This document shows positions 1 to 6,339 of a DNA stretch of 9,150 bases, piece after piece. Each line of letters opens with the position of its first letter. Within the stretch, counting starts at the first letter, position 1. The stretch covers positions 1 through 9,150 of the forward strand of contig JAPYOI010000275.1 in NCBI GenBank assembly GCA_028278755.1, read 5' to 3'. The stretch comes from Poriferisodalis multihospitum. Its GTDB lineage: Bacteria; Actinomycetota; Acidimicrobiia; Acidimicrobiales; Poriferisodalaceae. The notes beneath the pieces were generated by a model that was not told the origin of the DNA, did not search any database, and saw only the letters and a program-made list of their open reading frames with translations. Both the position numbers and the translations under genes were made by a program.

Positions 1-262
1 CATCCAGAGGGTCCACTATCCAGACGCGGTCCGCGGACAGGCGAGCGAGATCGTCGCGCCCTTCCTCAGAGAGGATGGCGTCATCGGGCCGTTCTTCGGA
101 CAGTCGATTCACGATGTGCCGGTGGGCCTCGGAATCGCCCGTGTCACGGACTTCCCAAGTCCCGGCCCCCGAGCTGAAGAGTCGATCGCGGACCTCCACC
201 AGCAGGGCCCCGGTCTCGGTGGCCACGCTCGCGGCAAGAGCATGGTCGTCGGGTTGGGCCAT
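1..262 (-). CDS. cysQ: 3'(2'),5'-bisphosphate nucleotidase CysQ, N-terminal part (runs off the left edge)
   Basis: Reading the minus strand from the ATG at 262-260 gives 87 codons that continue past the window edge. The inositol-monophosphatase family (Li+-sensitive, Mg2+-dependent) is recognisable from the acidic pair in ILSEEGRDD (about residues 64-72) and the metal-binding motif WIVDPLD (about 81-87), whose next base is G, as expected for DPLDG. The spacing and wording resemble the mycobacterial CysQ (Rv2131c type), which removes the 3'-phosphate from PAP/PAPS and so relieves by-product inhibition in sulfate assimilation; some members also act on inositol phosphates or fructose-1,6-bisphosphate. 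A TGA lies in frame two codons upstream (268-266), so the start cannot be further out. A weak purine stretch (AGAGGG) precedes it. The catalytic C-terminal half is outside the window, so substrate choice cannot be judged. It is divergent from the transporter genes. Confidence 0.88.
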   Translation of the reverse strand, partial: MAQPDDHALAASVATETGALLVEVRDRLFSSGAGTWEVRDTGDSEAHRHIVNRLSEERPDDAILSEEGRDDLARLSADRVWIVDPLD

Positions 263-382
263 CGGTCAAGTGTGCCCTCTGGACGCGCTTGCAACACGCC
301 GGCGGCGAGTTCGAAGCGGCCCGCGGCAGCATGCCTGCCGATTGCAGACGTTGTTGTTCGCCCCAGTGTGTCGGGGCTGCAA

Positions 383-399
383 ACCCGTACGGGTAGCCT
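383..399 (+). promoter_or_regulatory. 12-bp perfect palindrome abutting a -10-like hexamer in the cysQ / transporter divergent spacer
   Basis: The 219-bp spacer between the divergent starts (263-481) contains ACCCGTACGGGT at 383-394, a perfect palindrome. It runs directly into TAGCCT (394-399), which fits the actinobacterial -10 form TAnnnT. No convincing -35 is visible at the right distance. If transcription starts just after 399, the leader before the binding-protein gene would be about 75 nt. A repressor on the palindrome would then cover the promoter. This is inference from position and symmetry only; I do not recognise the palindrome as a known operator. Nothing else in the spacer is clear apart from a short 5-bp hairpin (360-377). 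Confidence 0.3.
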
Positions 400-465
400 C
401 GCGGATCGTCAGGTGCGGCGGAGTGCAACACCGCGCATCGCGCGCCTGCGTCATGGACAACCGAT

Positions 466-471
466 GGAGGG
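466..471 (+). promoter_or_regulatory. Ribosome binding site that fixes the binding-protein start
   Basis: GGAGGG at 466-471 lies 10 nt before the ATG at 482. Alternative in-frame ATGs at 464 and 473 overlap or almost touch this site, so they cannot use it. The open frame also extends back to 116, but that extension has no such site and would place the lipoprotein signal peptide more than 120 residues inside the protein. Confidence 0.75.
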
Positions 472-481
472 AATGTTCTCT

Positions 482-1651
482 ATGAATAGACGAATCGCGC
501 CGATTTCTCGGCGGTCTGCGTTGCGACTCGGCGGCGTGCTGATGGCGATCGCGTTGGTGGCTGCGGCATGCGGCTCTGACGACGGCGACGATCAGGATGT
601 TGATGGCGACGAGCCGGCGGCGACAACCGAAGCAGAGGCAGCGGCCGAAGAACCGGAAGCCGAAGTCGCAATGACGCAGGACGCCGGCGACTTGCTCGCG
701 GTGGTCCAAGATCGCGGCACCCTCAACTGTGGCGTCAGCGGCTCGGCAGTGGCCTTCTCGGAGACGCAGCCTGATGGCAGCACGACCGGCTTCGATGCCG
801 ACTACTGCCGTGCAGTAGCCGCAGCGATCCTGGGCGATGCCGGAGCGGTCAACTTCGTGCCGCTGACGGCGGCCGAGCGCTTCACGGCGCTGGAGGCCGG
901 CGACATCGACTTGCTGGTGCGCAACACCACCTGGACTCAGAGCCGAGACACTGACCTCGTGCTCGACTTCGGGCCGACCACCTACTACGACGGCCAGCAG
1001 CTCATGGCCCGCGTCGATGACGGCTTCTCGGGCACGTCGACAGTGTCAGATCTCGATGGCGCCACGGTGTGCACTAACGCCGGCACGACCACCGAGAAGA
1101 ACATTGCCGATGCTGCGAATGCAGCCGGCATCGAGATCACGCTGTCCACCTTCGAGGACTTCGACATCGTCACCGAGAACTTCATCTCGGGTGCGTGCGA
1201 TGCGGTGACCACCGACGGCTCGGCGCTGGTCGGTCGCAAGGTGAAGCAGGAGGGCGACCAGAACTGGGTGATCTTCCCGCCGACGCCGATCTCGAAGGAG
1301 CCGCTGGGTCCGGTCTACATCCAGAACCAGTCGAACTTCGGCGATGTCGTGAACTGGACCGTGTACGCCATGATCATCGCTGATGAGAAGGGCATCACCT
1401 CGGCCAACATCGACTCGATGATGGGCAGCGGCGACCTCGACGCTGAGGCGGTCCGCATGCTCGGCGGCGAGGGCGAGCTGCAGACCAAGATGGGTCTGTC
1501 GGCCGATGCGTTCTACAACGTGATCAGCCAGGTCGGGAACTACGACGAGGTCTACACCCGCAATCTCGGCCCCGTTGGCCTGAGCCGTGACGGCTCGGCG
1601 AACGCGCGCTGGACCGCGGGCGGCCTCATCTACGCACCGCCTGCTCGCTGA
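482..1651 (+). CDS. aapJ: AapJ/BztA-type amino-acid-binding lipoprotein of an ABC transporter
   Basis: This 389-residue protein is the extracytoplasmic receptor that captures L-amino acids and delivers them to the AapQM permease. Residues 1-30 form a lipoprotein signal: Arg-rich n-region (twin Arg at 10-11), hydrophobic stretch 16-29 and lipobox VAAAC with Cys30 as the lipid anchor. Residues 31-66 are an Asp/Glu/Ala-rich linker, typical of actinobacterial surface lipoproteins. The mature domain begins near LLAVVQDRGTLNCGV (71-85). The AapJ/BztA signature LLVRNTTWTQSRD is at 144-156, and SKEPLGP at 271-277 is also typical. Cys83, 109, 197 and 239 could form the disulfides common in this family. 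Proteobacterial AapJ has about 340 residues; the excess is mostly the linker. The start at 482 is set by the GGAGGG site and the signal peptide. Exact substrates are not shown; the family is broad-specificity, and a glutamate/glutamine-biased (Bzt) role is possible. Confidence 0.93.
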   Translation: MNRRIAPISRRSALRLGGVLMAIALVAAACGSDDGDDQDVDGDEPAATTEAEAAAEEPEAEVAMTQDAGDLLAVVQDRGTLNCGVSGSAVAFSETQPDGSTTGFDADYCRAVAAAILGDAGAVNFVPLTAAERFTALEAGDIDLLVRNTTWTQSRDTDLVLDFGPTTYYDGQQLMARVDDGFSGTSTVSDLDGATVCTNAGTTTEKNIADAANAAGIEITLSTFEDFDIVTENFISGACDAVTTDGSALVGRKVKQEGDQNWVIFPPTPISKEPLGPVYIQNQSNFGDVVNWTVYAMIIADEKGITSANIDSMMGSGDLDAEAVRMLGGEGELQTKMGLSADAFYNVISQVGNYDEVYTRNLGPVGLSRDGSANARWTAGGLIYAPPAR

Positions 1652-1657
1652 TCGCAT

Positions 1658-1691
1658 GCCTGCCGGCTGGGCGCAGCCCCGCCCGGCAGGC
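1658..1691 (+). terminator. Hairpin directly after the binding-protein gene
   Basis: A 9-bp inverted repeat (GCCTGCCGG at 1658-1666, CCGGCAGGC at 1683-1691) begins 7 nt after the stop codon. A secondary stem GGGC/GCCC (1669-1672 with 1676-1679) can form inside the loop. No T-run follows. It may protect the 3' end of the binding-protein mRNA or contribute to partial termination together with the stronger hairpin downstream. Confidence 0.5.
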
Positions 1692-1711
1692 AAGTGATCA
1701 CTGCAACTGGC

Positions 1712-1743
1712 ACGGCCCCCGACCCAACCGGGTCGGGGGCCGT
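1712..1743 (+). terminator. Strong GC-rich hairpin, probable partial terminator between receptor and permease genes
   Basis: A perfect 14-bp stem (1712-1725 with 1730-1743) closes a 4-nt AACC loop. Only two T residues follow, so it is the U-poor form often seen in high-GC actinobacteria. A further small hairpin TTGCGC/GCGCAA (1743-1748 with 1755-1760), containing a cTTCGg tetraloop sequence, sits against its 3' side. It lies 60 nt past the receptor gene and about 97 nt before the permease start. This suits an attenuating or RNA-stabilising role that makes receptor mRNA exceed permease mRNA, a known pattern in ABC importer operons. Whether transcription reads through is not visible in sequence. 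Confidence 0.65.
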
Positions 1744-1839
1744 TGCGCGCTTCGGCGCAAGAAGCCGATCACTGCATGACTCAATGCACCCGATGCAATA
1801 GCCCGATGCATGCGACCTCGTCGCGTAGGGTGACCTGCG

Positions 1840-3384
1840 GTGAGCGACCCCCGAGCGCCGGACCATGACGCCTCCCTGAGCACGCTGGGAACCCGTCCGC
1901 CGTTCTACCGGGACGCGACGGTCGTGCGCTGGATCGCGCAGGTCGGCACGCTCATTCTCGTCTTGGCGGCAATGTGGTTCCTCGCCACCGAGGCGGGGGA
2001 CAGCCTGCGAGCCCGCGGCGCGAACATCGACTTCGACTTCATCTCCGATCACATCGGCATCAAGGTGGGCTGGGGGATCGACACGAACCCTGATACGGGC
2101 GGACGGGCGCTGTGGGTCGGCATGGTGAACACCATCCGGATGGCGGCCGCGGGCATTGCGCTCGCCTCGGTGGTCGGCGTGCTGGTGGGTCTGGCCCGGC
2201 TGTCCTCCAACTGGCCGCTGCGGCGCCTCGCAGGCGTGTACGTGGAGGCGTTGCGCAACATCCCGCTGCTGGTGCAGATCCTGGTGTATGCCGCAGTGCT
2301 GGCATCGCTCCCGAACGTCTCGTTCGGCATGGGGCCAATCCCCGGCTGGATTCACCTGTCCAACAAGGGCCTGTCAATCCCTCGGGTCTTCGTAGCCGAC
2401 GGCTTCTACCAGTGGGCCGTCCTCATGCTGATCGGGGGCGTCATTGCGCGTGTCGTCTTCAAGCGGTTGGCGGCTCGGCGCGAGCAGACCGGAATGCAGA
2501 CCAATGCCGGCGCCTGGGCAACGGGAATCGTCGCCGTCTTCGCCATCGTGGGGTGGTGGGTGCACCCCATCTTCGGTTGGCTGGGGGGCATCTTCGGCGG
2601 CCTGTCGAACGCGGTCGGCTCGATCCCGCAGGGCGCGGTGCAGCTCGTCGCCGCGCTGGCCGCGGCGGGGGTGGCAGTGTGGTGGATACGCCGCTTCCTC
2701 GCGCAACACCGCACGCCGGCGGGTCTCGTGCGCCTCACCGACGACGACTGGTTCCGCATGATCTTCGCCGTCGCAGGAGCGGCGATCGTCGTGCTCTTCG
2801 TGGCTGTGCTGTGGCCCGGACTGTCGAGCTGGATCGTCAATTCATCGAGCGACGGCCTCGGCGTGCTGGCAGACAAGTTCGGCAATGGACGGACCGGTGC
2901 GCCGATCGATGCCATGCGGCCCGACATCGTGCAGCCAGGCAACTTCCCCAACTACGGGCCAGCCGGTTTGAACTTGCCCATCGGCTTCGCCGCCGTCTAC
3001 TTCGGCGTCGTGTTCTACACCGCAGCGTTCATCGCCGAGATCGTTCGCGGCGGCATCTTGGCAGTACCCAAGGGCCAGAGCGAGGCGGCACAGGCGGTGG
3101 GCTTGCGGCGCTCGACAGCGCTGCGACGGGTGATCCTGCCCCAGGCCCTGCGGGTGATCCTGCCGCCTGTCGGTAACCAGTATCTGAACCTCACCAAGAA
3201 CACGTCGCTGGCCATCGCCGTGGGTTACAGCGATCTCGTTCAGATCGGCCAGACCGTCTACAACCAGACCGGCAAGACGCTGCAGGTCATGGCGGTGTGG
3301 ATGCTGTTCTACCTTGCCTGCTCGCTGACGATCTCCGCGGCCGTCAATTTCTTCAATATCCGGCTGCGGATCGTGGAGCGTTGA
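1840..3384 (+). CDS. aapQ: AapQ/BztB-type amino-acid ABC transporter permease, enlarged
   Basis: One of two membrane subunits forming the import channel. It starts at GTG 1840, with AGGGTGA (1827-1833) 6 nt upstream. Of its 514 residues, the family core is clear at both ends. GMVNTIRMAAAGIALASVVGVLVGLARLSSNW lies at about 94-125 and YVEALRNIPLLVQILVY at 134-150. YTAAFIAEIVRGGI lies at 393-406, and the EAA coupling loop begins EAAQAVG at 415-421, continuing to LPPVGNQYLNLTKNTSLA near 458. By eye there are about ten membrane segments (about 33-49, 92-118, 138-158, 188-207, 226-242, 265-284, 307-327, 380-404, 450-465, 483-507). Proteobacterial AapQ is nearer 400 residues; the surplus is the 185-375 stretch between the conserved halves. 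The next gene begins 1 nt after its stop, indicating translational coupling. Confidence 0.92.
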   Translation: MSDPRAPDHDASLSTLGTRPPFYRDATVVRWIAQVGTLILVLAAMWFLATEAGDSLRARGANIDFDFISDHIGIKVGWGIDTNPDTGGRALWVGMVNTIRMAAAGIALASVVGVLVGLARLSSNWPLRRLAGVYVEALRNIPLLVQILVYAAVLASLPNVSFGMGPIPGWIHLSNKGLSIPRVFVADGFYQWAVLMLIGGVIARVVFKRLAARREQTGMQTNAGAWATGIVAVFAIVGWWVHPIFGWLGGIFGGLSNAVGSIPQGAVQLVAALAAAGVAVWWIRRFLAQHRTPAGLVRLTDDDWFRMIFAVAGAAIVVLFVAVLWPGLSSWIVNSSSDGLGVLADKFGNGRTGAPIDAMRPDIVQPGNFPNYGPAGLNLPIGFAAVYFGVVFYTAAFIAEIVRGGILAVPKGQSEAAQAVGLRRSTALRRVILPQALRVILPPVGNQYLNLTKNTSLAIAVGYSDLVQIGQTVYNQTGKTLQVMAVWMLFYLACSLTISAAVNFFNIRLRIVER

Positions 3385-3385
3385 C

Positions 3386-5395
3386 GTGACCGATCCGATG
3401 CCGCCCGCTGCACCGACCGCTCTCGCGGCTGAGCCCGTGGGCCCCGCGGCGAGCCCGCCCGACCGGCCCAGCCTGCCGCCCGGTCGTTGGATCCGCGAGA
3501 ACCTCTTCCCCAACGCCCGCAACTCGATTCTGACCGTCTTCGCGATCCTCGTTGCGCTGTTCACCTACCGGGGACTGCTGAACTTCATGTTCAGCGAGGA
3601 GCGCTCGTGGATTGCGGTACGCACCAATCTGCGGCTCATGTTCACGCAGGCCTATCCCGAGCACCAGTACATCCGCGTGTGGGTGACGGTCGGGCTCGTC
3701 GTGGTGCTCGCGGGCCTGAGTGCCGGCATCTGGGCCCGCTGGGGCGGCGTGACCCTGAAGCGACTGATGGGCTGGCTGATGTCGGGAGGCGGCCTCGTTG
3801 CCGTCGGTGTGCTGATACGCGAACCGAGCGTACTCACCGATGCAGCAGGGGAGACGGTGCGCGACGACGCCGGCGAGCTAGTGCGCGAGTCGTTCGCAGC
3901 CGCGATGGCGGATCGATGGGTGTGGTGGGCCGTCGCGCTCGTGCTGTTCGGGCTTGGTCTGGCGCTGTGGCTGCGTTTCGATGACCTGGCCCGTCGCACG
4001 AGCGAGATCCCCGTCGCCTGGCTCGTGTTCGGATTGCCCGGGCTGCTGGTGGCGTCCACCTGGGTGATTCGCTACGGGCACTACGCATTCGCCGACGGCG
4101 AGTTCATCGCCGAACCTGGACAGCTCGTGGCGATGAGCACGAGGGTGCCGTGGACGGTCATTTGGCTGTTGCTGATCGGCTGCTTTGGGATCGGCCGAGT
4201 AGCACGCAGCCGCGCCATTGCCTCATCGCAAGCAGTTCCCGACGCGGCTGATGATGACGAGGGAGCCGAAGACGAAGCGACTCCGGAATTGCCCCGGGGT
4301 GCCCTGGCGAAGACCCGAGCGACCGTCAATCTGGCATGGGTGCTGAGCCCCTTCTTCCTCTACTGGGTGGTCATGCGCGATCCCGAGATCGACTACGCCC
4401 ACGTGTTCTCCACCATGCTGCCGATGGGGCTGGCCTTCGGCGTGGTGGGCTCGGCAGTGCTGTGGTGGTTGACGCGCAGCGACGCCGGCGAGGTGGGGCG
4501 CCTGGCGGCGATCGGCCTGCTGTTGTTGGCCGCATTTCACTGGGTGGCGGCGTTCTTCGGCTGGTACTCGATGCTGCAGGTGGCGCGCATCGCCTTCCTG
4601 CTCCTCGCGGTCGCCGGGCTACTGGCGCCGAACTTCGCCGGCGTGGCCGCCCAGCGGCGCAGGCTGGTGGGGGCGTGGCTGTTCGTGGTGCTGCTGGTCT
4701 TCTATGGCGCAACCGTCATCAATGCGCCGTCGACTATCGAGACACCGACAGACATGTTCATAGGCGGGTTCAGCGTCACGCTGCTGGTCTCGGTGCTGAC
4801 GATCATGCTGTCGTTCCCGATCGGGGTGCTGCTGGCACTGGCTCGGACCTCGCGCCAGCCGATCTTCCGGGTGCTCTCCACGGTCTACATCGAGGTGATC
4901 CGCGGCGTTCCCCTGATCACGCTGCTGCTGTTCTTCTCCGGCGTGCTGCCGCTGTTCCTGCCCGACGGCATGGAGATCGCCGAGTTGGCCGCTGCGATCC
5001 TGGGCTACACGCTGTTCTCCGCGGCATACCTGGCGGAGAACGTGCGCGGCGGGTTGCAGTCGATCCGCCGCGGGCAGTATGAAGCGGCCGATGCCGTCGG
5101 GCTGACCACCACCCAGCGCACCGGATTCATCGTGCTGCCCCAGTCCTTGCGGGTGTCCATCCCGCCCCTGGTGGGTCAGGTGATCGCCACGTTCAAGGAA
5201 ACCTCGCTGCTCGCCATCATCGGGCTGTTCGACTTCCTGCGCATGGCCAACTCGGTGGTACCGAACCAGTCGCAGTTCCTGGGGGTGCGGCGCGAGGGGC
5301 TGCTGTTCATCTCGGTGGTGTATTGGGTGGTGGCGTTCGCGATGTCGAAGTACAGCCAGCGGCTCGAGCAACGTGTGGGATTGGGCCAGCGATGA
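3386..5395 (+). CDS. aapM: AapM/BztC-type amino-acid ABC transporter permease with a very large N-terminal membrane region
   Basis: Second channel subunit, partner of AapQ. GTG 3386 lies 1 nt after the preceding stop, with TGGAG at 3374-3378 as ribosome site. The C-terminal part, about 460-660, is the ordinary binding-protein-dependent transport domain: GGFSVTLLVSVLTIMLSFPIGVLLALAR, YIEVIRGVPLITLLLFF (501-517), AYLAENVRGG near 547-556, and the EAA loop starting EAADAVG at 566-572 (contacts AapP). The extreme N-terminus also fits AapM (RENLFPNARNSILT, 37-50). In between, about 95-455 holds roughly ten hydrophobic segments broken by an acidic linker (DAADDDEGAEDEATPE, about 286-301). At 669 residues it is far longer than the roughly 380 usual in proteobacteria. 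Codon use and composition look like the neighbours and the frame is unbroken, so this is not a frameshift artefact. The function of the extra region is unknown. Confidence 0.9.
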   Translation: MTDPMPPAAPTALAAEPVGPAASPPDRPSLPPGRWIRENLFPNARNSILTVFAILVALFTYRGLLNFMFSEERSWIAVRTNLRLMFTQAYPEHQYIRVWVTVGLVVVLAGLSAGIWARWGGVTLKRLMGWLMSGGGLVAVGVLIREPSVLTDAAGETVRDDAGELVRESFAAAMADRWVWWAVALVLFGLGLALWLRFDDLARRTSEIPVAWLVFGLPGLLVASTWVIRYGHYAFADGEFIAEPGQLVAMSTRVPWTVIWLLLIGCFGIGRVARSRAIASSQAVPDAADDDEGAEDEATPELPRGALAKTRATVNLAWVLSPFFLYWVVMRDPEIDYAHVFSTMLPMGLAFGVVGSAVLWWLTRSDAGEVGRLAAIGLLLLAAFHWVAAFFGWYSMLQVARIAFLLLAVAGLLAPNFAGVAAQRRRLVGAWLFVVLLVFYGATVINAPSTIETPTDMFIGGFSVTLLVSVLTIMLSFPIGVLLALARTSRQPIFRVLSTVYIEVIRGVPLITLLLFFSGVLPLFLPDGMEIAELAAAILGYTLFSAAYLAENVRGGLQSIRRGQYEAADAVGLTTTQRTGFIVLPQSLRVSIPPLVGQVIATFKETSLLAIIGLFDFLRMANSVVPNQSQFLGVRREGLLFISVVYWVVAFAMSKYSQRLEQRVGLGQR

Positions 5396-5420
5396 GCGGG
5401 AACAGCCATTCATCGCGGAC

Positions 5421-5427
5421 AGAGGGG
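5421..5427 (+). promoter_or_regulatory. Ribosome binding site that fixes the ATPase start
   Basis: AGAGGGG at 5421-5427 is 8 nt before ATG 5436. An earlier in-frame start at 5373 would overlap the end of the permease gene by 23 nt and add 21 residues that look nothing like the family, so 5436 is preferred. Confidence 0.7.
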
Positions 5428-5435
5428 AATCGACC

Positions 5436-6227
5436 ATGAGCACGCAACCGGCCCACGGTGACGCCACGATCGCGGTGTCCGACGAGCTCGCCGCACGCGA
5501 CGACATGATCGTGTGCCGTGACGTCGACAAGTGGTTCGGCGATTTTCAGGCCCTGAGCGGCATCACTGCAACGATCAAGGAGCAGGAGATCGTCGTTGTG
5601 CTGGGGCCCTCCGGATCGGGCAAGAGCACCTGGATCAGATGCATCAACCGGCTGGAGGCACACCAGAGCGGTCAGATCATCGTGGACGGCATCGAGCTGA
5701 CCAACGACCTGCGCAACATTGAGAAGATCCGATCCGAAGTGGGCATGGTTTTCCAGCAGTTCAACCTGTTCCCGCACCTGACGGTGATGGACAACATCAC
5801 GCTGGCCCCGATCTGGGTGCGCCGCAAGTCGCGACCCGAGGCAGAGGAACTGGCCGAGTCGCTGCTGGAGCGCGTGGGCATCCCTGAGCAAGCACAGAAA
5901 TTCCCCGGCCAGCTCTCAGGCGGTCAGCAGCAGCGCGTGGCGATCGCGCGAGCGCTGGCGATGGAACCGCGCGTCATGCTGTTCGACGAGCCCACCTCGG
6001 CGCTCGACCCCGAGATGATCAAAGAAGTGCTCGACGTGATGGAGGAGTTGGCACGCTCGGGCATGACCATGATGGTCGTGACGCACGAGATGGGCTTCGC
6101 ACGTGAGGTGGCCGATCGGATCATCTTCATGGAGGAAGGCGAGATCGTGGAGGTGGGCACGCCTCACCACTTCTTCACGGAGCCCGCAGAGGAGCGCACC
6201 AAGCTGTTCCTGAGCCAAGTGCTCTAG
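5436..6227 (+). CDS. aapP: AapP/BztD-type amino-acid ABC transporter ATP-binding protein
   Basis: Cytoplasmic ATPase of the transporter, 263 residues, the usual size for the family apart from a polar N-terminal lead of about 23 residues. All motifs are intact: Walker A GPSGSGKST (57-65), Q-loop VFQQFNLFPHL with Gln107/108, signature LSGGQQQRVAIARAL (160 onward), Walker B VMLFDEPTSALDP with Asp184 and Glu185, and H-loop His217 in VVTHEMGFA. The stretch RLEAHQSGQIIVDGIELTNDL, and TLAPIWVRRK after the Q-loop, are typical of AapP rather than of general GlnQ-like ATPases. The ending ERTKLFLSQVL also matches AapP. It lies 40 nt after the AapM gene, on the same strand, and closes the cluster; a large hairpin follows 13 nt after its stop. 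Confidence 0.95.
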   Translation: MSTQPAHGDATIAVSDELAARDDMIVCRDVDKWFGDFQALSGITATIKEQEIVVVLGPSGSGKSTWIRCINRLEAHQSGQIIVDGIELTNDLRNIEKIRSEVGMVFQQFNLFPHLTVMDNITLAPIWVRRKSRPEAEELAESLLERVGIPEQAQKFPGQLSGGQQQRVAIARALAMEPRVMLFDEPTSALDPEMIKEVLDVMEELARSGMTMMVVTHEMGFAREVADRIIFMEEGEIVEVGTPHHFFTEPAEERTKLFLSQVL

Positions 6228-6240
6228 TTGCGCGCCCGCC

Positions 6241-6314
6241 GCGGAAGCGGCTGCTGATTCTGCGACCAGCGATCCAGCAGGTCGCAACGTCGCAGAATCA
6301 GCAGCCGCCTCCGC
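6241..6314. terminator. Long inverted repeat between convergent genes, probable bidirectional terminator
   Basis: The arms 6247-6266 and 6289-6308 are perfect 20-bp reverse complements. After one A/C mismatch (6246, 6309) a further 5 bp pair (GCGGA 6241-6245 with TCCGC 6310-6314), giving a 26-bp stem around a 22-nt loop. A competing inner hairpin is possible (TGCGACC 6261-6267 with GGTCGCA 6280-6286), because GTCGCA occurs twice (6281-6286, 6289-6294). No T-run is present on either strand. A small extra hairpin (CCGGT 6325-6329, ACCGG 6334-6338) lies by the stop of the minus-strand gene. Its position between convergent gene ends suggests termination in both directions. The stem is longer than usual for a terminator, so a dispersed palindromic repeat is an alternative. 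Confidence 0.65.
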
Positions 6315-6339
6315 AGCTGTGTCCCCGGTGCTAACCGGC

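Noticed and set aside
116..481. In-frame N-terminal extension of the binding protein back to position 116
   Set aside because: It would overlap the cysQ start on the other strand, lacks a ribosome site, and would bury the lipoprotein signal peptide inside the protein.
75..485. 136-codon plus-strand open frame over the cysQ start and spacer
   Set aside because: Arg/Ser-rich composition typical of an out-of-frame GC-rich read; it lies antisense to cysQ and has no recognisable domain.
1046..2355. Two overlapping minus-strand open frames (1046-1693 and 1630-2355)
   Set aside because: Antisense to the receptor and AapQ genes and crossing the terminator hairpins; low-complexity Arg/His/Ala composition, no start-site support.
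2112..3176. 354-codon plus-strand open frame inside the AapQ gene
   Set aside because: Extremely Arg/Gly-rich translation in another frame of a clear permease gene; a codon-bias shadow.
5373..5435. Earlier start for the ATPase overlapping the AapM gene
   Set aside because: AGAGGGG is well placed for ATG 5436, and the added 21 residues do not resemble AapP.
4619..5530. 303-codon minus-strand open frame antisense to the AapM gene
   Set aside because: His/Gln/Arg-rich with no domain, exactly opposite a well-supported transport domain; an antisense shadow.
6241..6314. tRNA, attachment site or CRISPR repeat in the long inverted repeat
   Set aside because: No cloverleaf, no CCA-type acceptor, no repeated spacer structure and no integrase or cas gene nearby.
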